Source: Solirubrobacterales bacterium
Lineage (GTDB): Bacteria > Actinomycetota > Thermoleophilia > Solirubrobacterales > Solirubrobacteraceae
Direction: 5' to 3'
Length of the DNA: 42,562 nt
Assembly: GCA_019244395.1 (NCBI GenBank)
Contig: JAFASQ010000517.1
Coordinates: 1-42,562 of the forward strand
Positions 33,151-40,445 of this stretch are shown in pieces (positions within the stretch are counted from its first letter, which is position 1; every line of letters begins with the position of its first letter). The position numbers and the translations under genes are program-made. The notes under the pieces are model-generated. The model made no database searches, had not been told where the DNA came from, and was given only the letters and a program-made list of their open reading frames with translations.

Positions 33151-33855
33151 TCAGCTGGCCTTGAGCAACTGGATCGCGGCGCGGCGGTCGGTAGCCCCGA
33201 GCTTGCGCGTGATGGCTGAGATATGGCGCCGGACGGTTACTTCGGAGATCCGGAATTGCTCGGCGATCTTGGCTGTCGGTTCCTCGCGACGCATCCGCTC
33301 GAGGATCTCGAACTCGCGCGCCGTGAGCTCGACAGGCTGCCCGCCGACCGTAATCTGCAGGCGCCTCTGGCTTCCCCGGGTCTGGAACTCGCGAATCAGC
33401 CGAGCCGTCATCCGTCGCGAGAGCGCGGCTTCGCCGCGGGCGACGGCACGCAGAGCGTGCACGAGTTGCTCGGCTGAGATCGACTTGGCCACATACCCGT
33501 CTGCCCCTGCGCCCAGAGCCGCGAACATCTGCTCTTCGCGCTCGGACTCGCTCAGCATCACGATCTTCGTCGCGGGCAGAGCCTGCCTGATCCGCTCCGC
33601 GGCCAGGATCCCGTTGCCGGGAATGTCCGTCGCGAGCACGCAGATGTCGGGGGAGGTGGCCAGCGCGGCGGCTATCGCCTCCGGCGCGCTGCTCACGTCG
33701 GCGAGAACCTTCAGCCCAGACGAGTCCAGCACGCGGCGCACGCCGATCCGCATGCCGACGTCGTCATCCGCGATGACCACCGATACTGCGGCGTCAGGTC
33801 CGTCCAGAACTTCGAAGCGCCCCGGATCGTGCCCATCCATGGGTACGACATCCAT
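33151..33855 (-). CDS. Atypical LuxR-type response regulator lacking the phosphoacceptor Asp
   Basis: A 234-aa regulator. The receiver domain (~22-145) keeps the acidic triplet IADDD (28-32), Ser102 and Lys124, but the residue at the phosphorylation site is Ala75 (VLATDIPG; the position four before the conserved Pro). A nearby Asp77 could not sit in the usual place. The C-terminal HTH (~176-230) is LuxR-like: LTAREFEILERMRREEPTAKIA then ISEVTVRRHISAITRKL. It is probably a phosphorylation-independent or ligand-controlled regulator. It sits between the two Agd3-like genes, convergent with the first, and is the natural candidate to control them. Confidence 0.9.
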   Translation of the reverse strand: MDVVPMDGHDPGRFEVLDGPDAAVSVVIADDDVGMRIGVRRVLDSSGLKVLADVSSAPEAIAAALATSPDICVLATDIPGNGILAAERIRQALPATKIVMLSESEREEQMFAALGAGADGYVAKSISAEQLVHALRAVARGEAALSRRMTARLIREFQTRGSQRRLQITVGGQPVELTAREFEILERMRREEPTAKIAEQFRISEVTVRRHISAITRKLGATDRRAAIQLLKAS

Positions 33856-33991
33856 GTCGACTGAGAGAGTAGCACGGCGATGCCGGGCTCAGATGCCCGA
33901 AGTGCGCGATTGACGTTCACGCCTTGAACGGACCAAGGCCCCGTCCGCCGGTTGGCGAGCCCGGCCGACGGCCGCACACTCCGGGCATCTC

Positions 33992-34426
33992 ATGGTCAGC
34001 CGGTTCAGCTGCACTCGATGCGCCCTGGGCGCGATCCTCCCATTGACGCTCGCTCTGATGAGCGCGTGCGGGACCAGTGATCATCCTGCCGGGGCAGGAA
34101 CGACCAAGGCGCTCGCGGCGCCGAGCTCTTCGTCCGGTGGCCGCGCTGCAGCCACGCCACGCCCACCGGTGATCCGGGCTGGGCGGACGATCAGGAGGTT
34201 TTCGGGGACCGGGAACGCAGCGATCGGCACGCTGTCTCAGAAGAACGCCATCGTCCTTCAATGGAGCACATCCGCGCCGCGCTTCCAGCTGTTCACCGCA
34301 CAGGGCTTCCTGATCTTGGACAGCCATGCTCGCGCGGGCCGGCTCAGGCTCGCCGCGGGCGACTACTCAAGGCTGCGGGTGGCCAGCCCAGCTCGCTGGA
34401 CATTGCTGCTTCGCGCTTCGGCGTGA
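33992..34426 (+). CDS. Small putative lipoprotein
   Basis: A 144-aa exported protein with a signal and lipobox (LALMSAC, Cys26), a Ser/Ala/Pro-rich linker (~27-60), then a compact ~80-residue beta domain (FSGTGNAAIGTLSQKNAIVLQW, then LILDSHARAGRLRLAAGDYSRLRV) ending ARWTLLLRASA. The pattern resembles small actinobacterial lipoproteins that carry a single beta-sandwich; I know no function. It is the gene just upstream of the structured leader and the large secreted deacetylase, in the same direction, so the two may share a promoter region. Confidence 0.7.
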   Translation: MVSRFSCTRCALGAILPLTLALMSACGTSDHPAGAGTTKALAAPSSSSGGRAAATPRPPVIRAGRTIRRFSGTGNAAIGTLSQKNAIVLQWSTSAPRFQLFTAQGFLILDSHARAGRLRLAAGDYSRLRVASPARWTLLLRASA

Positions 34427-34445
34427 CGGGGACGGTCGGCGTTCA

Positions 34446-34551
34446 TGGGTGAACGGAGAACGGGCGAACAAACCCATCCCCGGCGCGAGCCGGGGCCATC
34501 AGAGTCCGGTGCAGGTTCGCACGCCGACACGAGGCGTGTTCGTTTCACCCA
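34446..34551 (+). ncRNA. Structured 5' leader of the secreted deacetylase gene, possible riboswitch
   Basis: Between the lipoprotein and the deacetylase the RNA can form a closing stem (TGGGTGAA 34446-34453 with TTCACCCA 34544-34551), a second stem (CGAACA 34465-34470 with TGTTCG 34537-34542), an internal 7-bp hairpin capped by a GCGA tetraloop (34478-34495), and a hairpin cacgcc/ggcgtg (34520-34538) that competes with the second stem. The same TGGGT can instead pair with ACCCA at 34472-34476, so two exclusive folds exist. I match it to no known class by eye; GEMM-type (c-di-GMP) signature bases are not evident. It ends 37 bases before the GTG start. Confidence 0.4.
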
Positions 34552-34578
34552 CTGACTAGGTCGAGGGCATCAACGCAT

Positions 34579-34583
34579 GGAGG
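34579..34583 (+). promoter_or_regulatory. Shine-Dalgarno site fixing the GTG start at 34589
   Basis: GGAGG with a 5-base spacer before GTG 34589. The ATG at 34577 overlaps this site and has no SD of its own, so the GTG is preferred. Confidence 0.8.
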
Positions 34584-34588
34584 TTCCT

Positions 34589-37500
34589 GTGTCAACTTCA
34601 TTTCCGGTCCTGAGCAGGATCGCCGCACGGTTCTGTGGCGCCTCCAGGCGAGGGTCACTCCTCGGCTCGCTGATCGTCCTCGTCGTGGGCGCGTTCGTCT
34701 CGACGCCCGTGGCCTCGGCGGCTTCATCGCCGCGCATCGACCTGAAAGTCCTGCTGCTGGGGACGTCGACCACACAGGCCGACTTTCAGGGTTGGCAGGC
34801 GGCGCTGCAGCGCGAGGGAGTGCGGTTCGACACGCTGGTCGGGCCGACTCACACGCCGATCACCGCATCGACGCTGTCGACGACGTTGCCGGACGGGACG
34901 CCCGAGGCGAAATACGACGCGGTCATCGAGTCCGTGGGCGGCCTGACCGATTGCTCGACGACGTGCGTCTCAGATCTTTCCGCCTCGGAGGTTACGGCGC
35001 TCGAGCAGTACGAACACCGGTTCAACATCCGCCAGATCACCGGCGATGTCTATCCCGGTACGACGTACGGGATGAACGTGCCCTCGTTCTCGGGTGCGCT
35101 CGATGGCACGTCCGGAACCCTCACCTCGGATGGCCAGCAGGTGTTCCCGTACCTGAAGCCGACAGCCCCGATCACCATGGACACCGGCACCTATGGATAC
35201 GAGGCCACGCCGGTCAGCACGACGAACTTCGACACGCTGGTCAGCGGGCCGAATGGTTCGGCCCTGGTCGGCGTGTACACGCACACCGACGGCGTTCAGG
35301 AGATGGTGGAGACCTTCGCCCAGAACCAGTACCAGCTGCAGTCGGAGCTGCTGCGCCACGGGGCCCTCGCCTGGGCGACCCGCGGGGTGTACTTCGGAGC
35401 TCAGCGCAACTACCTCGACGCGCACGTCGACGACAACTTCCTCTCCGATGACTCATGGAGTACGACGGCACACAGCACCGACTTCAACCCGGCGAACGCG
35501 CTGCGCGAGGTGCCGGCCGACGTGAACCAGGCCGCCCAGTGGTCGGCGGCGAACCACTTCCGGATCGACATGCTGTTCAACGGTGCCGGCAGCGTGGCCG
35601 TGGCCAACGGCAGCAGCCTGGTCGGCGCGGGCGACAGCGGCAGCGGGACCACGGGCAGCAGCGGCGGCTCGAGTGGCTCGGGCAGCTGCAGCACCGCGAA
35701 CCCGTGCCCGGATCCGCTCCTGCAGGAATTCCAGTCCTCCGATCCCGCGACCGGGAAGCCCTACACCGGTGACTTCGGCTGGATCAACCACACCTGGGAC
35801 CACCCGAACATCGACGAGGGCTGCGCCACGCAGAACTACATCGAGGCCGAGCTGAACCAGAACACCCTCTGGGGCTCGAAGGCTGCCTCGGCGGGGAACC
35901 CGATCGCAGGCGGGCTAGGCCTAACCTCCAGTACAGATCCTGCGGCCGCGCTCGGAACCGAGAACCCGAACGTGCTCGTCACCGGCGAGCACTCCGGCTT
36001 GGCCAACCTGATCCCGGGCAACCCCGGACAGGTCGATCCACCGTCGCTGTCATCGGCGACGCCGGGCGCCGGAGGCACGCTGACGGCAGGCACGTACGAG
36101 TATGCGATCAGCGACCAGTTCAACACGGCGGCACCTGGCGCCACGGGCGTTGCCGCCACCGGCGAGTCCGCGGCATCTGTATCCGCGCCGCTCACGGTCG
36201 GCGCGACCGGCTCGGTGAGCCTGAGCTGGACAGCGGTGTGCCATGCGGCGGATTACAAGATCTACCGCGCTCCGGTGACCGGGACGACGGTAGGAGCATG
36301 GACGCTGATCGACACGGTGCCGGCAACCCCGGCCACCGATTTCACCAATCCGGCCTCCACCACCGACACCGCAAACGGCGGACCGATCGAGAAGTCGTAT
36401 ACCGACACCGGCAAGACCGGCTCGCCGGCCACCCCGCCGAGCACCAGCAGCGCCAACGAGAGCGCCTACGAACAGAATCCGGTTCTTGACGCCGCGTTCA
36501 CGAGCACGCTTGACGGTGGAATCAAGTACTTCGGCGCGGATGCGTCAAAGCCGTACCCGAACCCGGCCAATAGCTCGTTCACCACGGGCTCGGCGCCGGC
36601 CAGCCAGTACACGGCCGGTTCGACGTTCAGCGATGCCGGGGCGACGGCAATCCCGCGCTACCCGACCAACATCTACTACAACGTGTCGACCAACGCCCAG
36701 GAGGTCGACGAGTACCAGACGTTGTACGACCTGCCGACGTGCAAGGCGATCACCGGCGTTACCACGTGCAACCCCGCCGGCACGCCGTTCACGATCGACC
36801 AGATCGTCAAGAGCGTCGACCAGGGCATGTTCCAGCACATGATGGGCAACGACCCCCGTCCGCACTACTTCCATCAGACCAACCTGATGGCTCAGCACAC
36901 GGGCGCGGTCACCGGTCAGGGTGACGGGTTGTTCTACGAGACGATGAATCCCCTGCTGGCCGAGTACAACCAGTACTTCGCCGCCAGCGCGCCGATCGAG
37001 CAGCCGACGATGGCCGACATCGGGACGCTGCTCAGCGAACAGGCAACGTGGGGCGCCAATACCACGGTGAGCGGTTACATCCAGGGCAACCAGGTGACGA
37101 TCACCAACTCGGGCTCGGCCGTCGAGGCTCCGCTGAGCGGGATCACGACCGTTGGGTCGCTCTACGGTGGCACGCAATCCGGCTGGACGAGCCTGCCGGC
37201 CGGCACGAGCACGTATACCGCCACGATCACCTGGCCCGCGGACGTTCTGACGGTTTCGCTGTCACCGGGTTCAATCGCCGCCAATGGCACGTCGACGAGC
37301 ACCGCAACCGCGACATTGACCGCTGACGGCAAGCCCGTGGCGGGTGACCCGGTCGCGTTCACCTCGAACGACGCCGCGGTGAAGTTCGGCACGGCGACGG
37401 ATACCGGCAACGGCACCTACACCGTGACGATCACGGGTTCCACGACGGTGCATCCTGTCACGATCACCGCGACGGACGCCGCGGTGGCGCCCGTGGCCAC

Positions 37501-38308
37501 CGGCCAGGCGACGCTGAACCAGACCGCCGGTCAGGTCTCGAGTGTCGCGGTCTCGGTCTCGCCGGCGTCGGTCCTCGCCGACGGAAGCTCGACCGCCACG
37601 GCGACCGCTCGACTGGTCGATGCCCAGGGTCATCCGGTGCCCGGCGAGCACGTCGTGATCTCCTCATCCGACAGCGGCGAGAAGATCGCTCCGGTGTCCG
37701 ACCACGGCGACGGCACGTACACCGCGACCATCACCAGCTCGAGGACCGCTCACGTGGTCACGATCACCGCGGCCGACGGGTCGATCTCGCCGGCGCCGTC
37801 GGGTACGGCGACTCTGACCCAGACCCCGGTACCAACCACCCCGGCGCCGCCGGCAAACCCGGCGCCGCCGTCAAACCCGGCACCGCCAGCTGCCCCGGTG
37901 GCACCGTCGAACCCGGGTTCGCCGTCGATCTCCGGCCTGCCGACACGGGCTCAGCTCAAGGGCCTGCTGCTAGGCCTCCTGGTCCCGTCGGGCAAGAACG
38001 GGAAGATCCCGGCTCTGCTCAAGCATGGCGGCTACGCGCGTTCGGTCAGGATGCCGATGGCAACGCACGTGACGGTGAACTGGCGACTGCCGGCGGCCAA
38101 GGGCAAAAAGGGCATGCTGATCGCGAAGGTGAATGTCACGATTGCCGGCGGGCGCGTGGTGACGATCAAGATCGCGCTGACCAAGCAGGGACGGCGGCTG
38201 CTGGCGCAGAGCAAGCGTCTGCGGGTGGCCGCCGACGGGACGCTCAGCATCGGGGGAGTCCAGGTGACCGCCGCGAGGTCGTTCGTGGCTAGCACAACGG
38301 GTCCGTAA
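34589..38308 (+). CDS. Large secreted Agd3-like deacetylase with Ig-like repeats and surface domain
   Basis: A 1239-aa exported protein. Signal peptide to ~residue 41 (ends ASAA); N-terminal beta-rich domain (~46-270); deacetylase core with HVDD (279-282) and NHTWDH (His401, His405), GEHSGLANL (~463-471) and RPHYFHQTNL (~755-764). Two insertions split the core: a Gly/Ser linker (~343-373) and an fn3-like segment (~481-620). Then two invasin/Big-type Ig domains (~886-980, ~984-1075; each DG-STSTATA...DGTYT), a Pro-rich linker (~1077-1115) and a basic C-terminal domain (SGKNGKIPALLKHGGYA...) of a kind common on Thermoleophilia surface proteins. It probably deacetylates the polymer outside the cell while held to the surface. 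Paralogue of the signal-less gene at 31350. Confidence 0.87.
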   Translation: MSTSFPVLSRIAARFCGASRRGSLLGSLIVLVVGAFVSTPVASAASSPRIDLKVLLLGTSTTQADFQGWQAALQREGVRFDTLVGPTHTPITASTLSTTLPDGTPEAKYDAVIESVGGLTDCSTTCVSDLSASEVTALEQYEHRFNIRQITGDVYPGTTYGMNVPSFSGALDGTSGTLTSDGQQVFPYLKPTAPITMDTGTYGYEATPVSTTNFDTLVSGPNGSALVGVYTHTDGVQEMVETFAQNQYQLQSELLRHGALAWATRGVYFGAQRNYLDAHVDDNFLSDDSWSTTAHSTDFNPANALREVPADVNQAAQWSAANHFRIDMLFNGAGSVAVANGSSLVGAGDSGSGTTGSSGGSSGSGSCSTANPCPDPLLQEFQSSDPATGKPYTGDFGWINHTWDHPNIDEGCATQNYIEAELNQNTLWGSKAASAGNPIAGGLGLTSSTDPAAALGTENPNVLVTGEHSGLANLIPGNPGQVDPPSLSSATPGAGGTLTAGTYEYAISDQFNTAAPGATGVAATGESAASVSAPLTVGATGSVSLSWTAVCHAADYKIYRAPVTGTTVGAWTLIDTVPATPATDFTNPASTTDTANGGPIEKSYTDTGKTGSPATPPSTSSANESAYEQNPVLDAAFTSTLDGGIKYFGADASKPYPNPANSSFTTGSAPASQYTAGSTFSDAGATAIPRYPTNIYYNVSTNAQEVDEYQTLYDLPTCKAITGVTTCNPAGTPFTIDQIVKSVDQGMFQHMMGNDPRPHYFHQTNLMAQHTGAVTGQGDGLFYETMNPLLAEYNQYFAASAPIEQPTMADIGTLLSEQATWGANTTVSGYIQGNQVTITNSGSAVEAPLSGITTVGSLYGGTQSGWTSLPAGTSTYTATITWPADVLTVSLSPGSIAANGTSTSTATATLTADGKPVAGDPVAFTSNDAAVKFGTATDTGNGTYTVTITGSTTVHPVTITATDAAVAPVATGQATLNQTAGQVSSVAVSVSPASVLADGSSTATATARLVDAQGHPVPGEHVVISSSDSGEKIAPVSDHGDGTYTATITSSRTAHVVTITAADGSISPAPSGTATLTQTPVPTTPAPPANPAPPSNPAPPAAPVAPSNPGSPSISGLPTRAQLKGLLLGLLVPSGKNGKIPALLKHGGYARSVRMPMATHVTVNWRLPAAKGKKGMLIAKVNVTIAGGRVVTIKIALTKQGRRLLAQSKRLRVAADGTLSIGGVQVTAARSFVASTTGP

Positions 38309-38320
38309 TCGGGACTTGAT

Positions 38321-38345
38321 CGAGGGTCGCGCCTGGCGACCCTCG
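38321..38345 (+). terminator. Hairpin after the secreted deacetylase gene
   Basis: A perfect 9-bp stem (cgagggtcg/cgaccctcg) with a 7-base loop, 12 bases after the stop codon. No T-run follows. It is distinct from the larger element that begins at 38462. Confidence 0.6.
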
Positions 38346-38461
38346 GTCAACGGGGGCACGGCGTTCCGCCTGGTCACCTGGACGGTGTTCGTCACCGGCC
38401 GGCCCAGGCGGACGCCGTCGGACCCCGCGCTCGGCGTCGGCGATCGTGCCGCGATAGGGCC

Positions 38462-38575
38462 CCGCCGGGCATGGACGCCCGGCGGAATGGCGTCGCGGCT
38501 GCGGCGCGCTCGGCGTCCGTGCCTCGCCTGTCGCGCCGGCCGCGACATCGTCCGGAGGACGCCGCCGGAGGCGGC
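38462..38575 (-). repeat. Structured GC-rich intergenic element, copy B
   Basis: A second copy of the pattern at 6476-6592. It has a 9-bp hairpin ccgccgggc/gcccggcgg (38462-38470, 38477-38485), a long stem gtcgcggc+cggcgcg with cgcgccg+gccgcgac (38492-38508 with 38532-38546, 2-base bulge), and a terminal hairpin gccgcc-gga-ggcggc (38561-38575), followed by attaccgggcg (copy A: attatcgggtcg). Read on the minus strand it starts within 10 bases of the stop of the 75-aa gene. The remaining part of the 273-base gap (38346-38461) shows no clear feature. Confidence 0.55.
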
Positions 38576-38581
38576 CCCTAA

Positions 38582-38809
38582 TTACCGGGCGCTGCCGAAC
38601 CCCACCCGGTGGTCTTCGTGGTCCACCAAAACGTAGAGAACGCGCTTGAGGTTGAGCGCGATCGTGCCATCTTCGGCGGTCAGGTCCCACCAGCCATCGG
38701 TACCGAGCGCCGCGCGCAGTTCGCTGAGCTGGCCCGGGTGGACTCGCGCGCTGAGCACCTGGCCGCCGTCGAACCCGATCGAGATCTTCTGGGGCTTCTC
38801 GTCTGGCAT
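38582..38809 (-). CDS. Small conserved protein (DUF3107-like)
   Basis: A 75-aa protein: ISIGFDGGQVLSARVHPGQLSELRAALG then DGTIALNLKRVLYVLVDHED. The pattern of two strands, a helix and a C-terminal strand resembles the short DUF3107-type proteins of actinobacteria, which have no established function. The ATG at 38809 is one base from the stop of the methylmalonyl-CoA epimerase gene, so it is the last gene of that operon. The 3' end runs directly into structured element B. Confidence 0.7.
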   Translation of the reverse strand: MPDEKPQKISIGFDGGQVLSARVHPGQLSELRAALGTDGWWDLTAEDGTIALNLKRVLYVLVDHEDHRVGFGSAR

Positions 38810-38810
38810 A

Positions 38811-39209
38811 TCAGGGTTGAACGATTTCGGTGAGGACGCCGCCGGTCGAGGAGGGGTGAATGAAGGCTACCTGGGAGCCGCGGATGCCGGTGCGCGGGCG
38901 CTCGTCGATCAGTCGCAGGCCGGCGGCGTTCAGCGTGCTGAGGGCCCGGACGATGTCGGGCACGCGGTAGGCCACGTGGTGCAGGCCGGAGCCCCGGCGG
39001 GCCAGGAACTTGCCGACGGTGGTGTCCGGGCCGAGGGGCTGGAGGAGTTCGATGTGGGAGCCGCCGATATCGAGCAGCGCCGCGTCGACGCCCTGCGCCT
39101 CGACCGTCTCGCGGTGGATCAGGGGCATCTGGAGCGTGTCGCGGTAGAGCGACAAGGCCGCGTCGATGTCCTCGACGGCCACTCCGATGTGGTCGATCGT
39201 CGAGAGCAT
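38811..39209 (-). CDS. Methylmalonyl-CoA epimerase-like VOC protein
   Basis: A 132-aa vicinal-oxygen-chelate fold protein. DHIGVAVEDIDAALSLY (6-22), the metal His in SHIELLQPLG (~52-61) and HHVAYRVPDI (~78-87), and Glu in GGVLTEIVQP at the end give the His/Gln/His/Glu metal set expected of methylmalonyl-CoA epimerases (R/S-methylmalonyl-CoA interconversion in propionate metabolism). Length is right for the family (~135-150). ATG 39209 fits; the gene follows the phosphoribosyltransferase gene by 17 bases on the same strand. No mutase genes are in the window. Confidence 0.88.
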   Translation of the reverse strand: MLSTIDHIGVAVEDIDAALSLYRDTLQMPLIHRETVEAQGVDAALLDIGGSHIELLQPLGPDTTVGKFLARRGSGLHHVAYRVPDIVRALSTLNAAGLRLIDERPRTGIRGSQVAFIHPSSTGGVLTEIVQP

Positions 39210-39226
39210 TTCCGGCCGGGGCAGGT

Positions 39227-40318
39227 TCACTCGACCTTCTCCAGCCGGTGGTTCGGTGAATATCGCCGTCCGGTTTTTCCGCAGGGGCGTCCATCCACGC
39301 ACACCACGTCGGCGGTGAAGTCGTTGTCGCCACGGATCAGCGACGAGCCGACGCCGTAGGCGTCGACCGGTATGCCCTTGGCCTCGAACTCGCGGATCCG
39401 CTCGACCGTGAAGCCGCCGCTGGCCACGATGTGGACGTCTCTGTGGCCGGCCTCGTCGAGCGCGCGGCGGACCTTCTCGACCAGGCGCGGATTGACCCCC
39501 GTCGGCTTGAAGCCGCCCATCTCGTGCCACAGCGAGCGGTCGACGAGGTCCTCGCTGGTGTCCAGGCGCACGCCCCACAACTTGGGCCCGAGCGCGTCGG
39601 CCACCTCCAGCGCGGTCCTCACCGAGTCGTTCTCGAAGTCGACCAGCACGGTGATGTTCATGTCCGGGTGGTAGCGGTCGGCGAAGATCTTTGCCGCCCT
39701 GACCGTGTCGCCACCGTAGGCGGCGATCAGCCCGTGCGGGACGGTGCCCATCCCCCGCCCGCCCCACCAGGAGGCCTGGGCATCGGTCGAGACGCCGATC
39801 GCGCCGGCCACGTGGGCGCTCCAGCCGTCGCCGGTCTGGACCAGCCAGTGATCGTGCCGGGCGGGGAAGTAGAAGATCTGCTTGCCTCCGGCCGCCTCGA
39901 CCACCTGGAGGACGTTTCGCATGATTAGCGAGCGGCGCGCGAGGGTGCCGAGGTACACGGTCTCGAGGTGGGCGAACAGGCTGTAGTCGCCCTCGATGGT
40001 CATGACGGTCTCGCGGGGAGCGATCTGGTCGCCTTCGCGTAACGCGTGCACCTCGAGGTCGTTCCAGCCGTTGACCCAGGTGCTGCCTTCTTCGTGGCCC
40101 GAGCAGAGCTTCAGCACCGCGATCGCCTCGTCGATGCCCCCGAGCACCGACTCCCTCTTCTGGAACACCTGCATCGTGACCCGGGGGTGGTGTTGCTCAG
40201 CCTCGAGCGTGGCCTTCGTGTAGACGAAGTACGCGTCTGAGTAGTAGCCCTGCCTGATCCGGTCGATCGGTAGCCGAAAGATGGCCGGATCGAGGCGCGC
40301 TTGGGTCTGCGTCGCCAT
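39227..40318 (-). CDS. Nicotinate/quinolinate phosphoribosyltransferase family protein
   Basis: A 363-aa type II phosphoribosyltransferase of NAD biosynthesis. It has an N-terminal alpha/beta part with YYSDAYFVYTKATLEAE and ETVYLGTLARRSLIMRNV, then a barrel with HDHWLVQTGDGWSAHVAGAIGVSTDAQAS (as separate family-like blocks), VLVDFEND, WGVRLDTSED, VHIVASGGF and DAYGVGSS. The ASGGF and GVGSS loops bind the phosphates of the ribosyl group. It transfers phosphoribose from PRPP to nicotinate (PncB-like); the shorter length (~360 vs ~400-490) fits the compact nicotinate form. First gene of a three-gene operon. It diverges from the tannase gene across 127 bases. Confidence 0.88.
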   Translation of the reverse strand: MATQTQARLDPAIFRLPIDRIRQGYYSDAYFVYTKATLEAEQHHPRVTMQVFQKRESVLGGIDEAIAVLKLCSGHEEGSTWVNGWNDLEVHALREGDQIAPRETVMTIEGDYSLFAHLETVYLGTLARRSLIMRNVLQVVEAAGGKQIFYFPARHDHWLVQTGDGWSAHVAGAIGVSTDAQASWWGGRGMGTVPHGLIAAYGGDTVRAAKIFADRYHPDMNITVLVDFENDSVRTALEVADALGPKLWGVRLDTSEDLVDRSLWHEMGGFKPTGVNPRLVEKVRRALDEAGHRDVHIVASGGFTVERIREFEAKGIPVDAYGVGSSLIRGDNDFTADVVCVDGRPCGKTGRRYSPNHRLEKVE

Positions 40319-40445
40319 GGGCGAAGTCTATTCGCGCTCCTGTTCTTGACCGTCGGCGCACGTTTGGGTTGCCAGCATGTGCCCGCGGCGCAACCATTCC
40401 AGGCACCCAGTCAGCCTGAGCTGGCCTAGACGAGGGAGGGACAAG

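Noticed and set aside
34505-34540. tRNA T-arm-like string (ggttcgcac) in the leader
   Set aside because: No acceptor, D or anticodon arm around it; better explained as part of the leader fold.
34446-34551. c-di-GMP-I (GEMM) riboswitch call for the leader
   Set aside because: GNRA hairpin fits in general shape, but the conserved GEMM bases around the ligand site are not visible; kept only as an unassigned structured leader.
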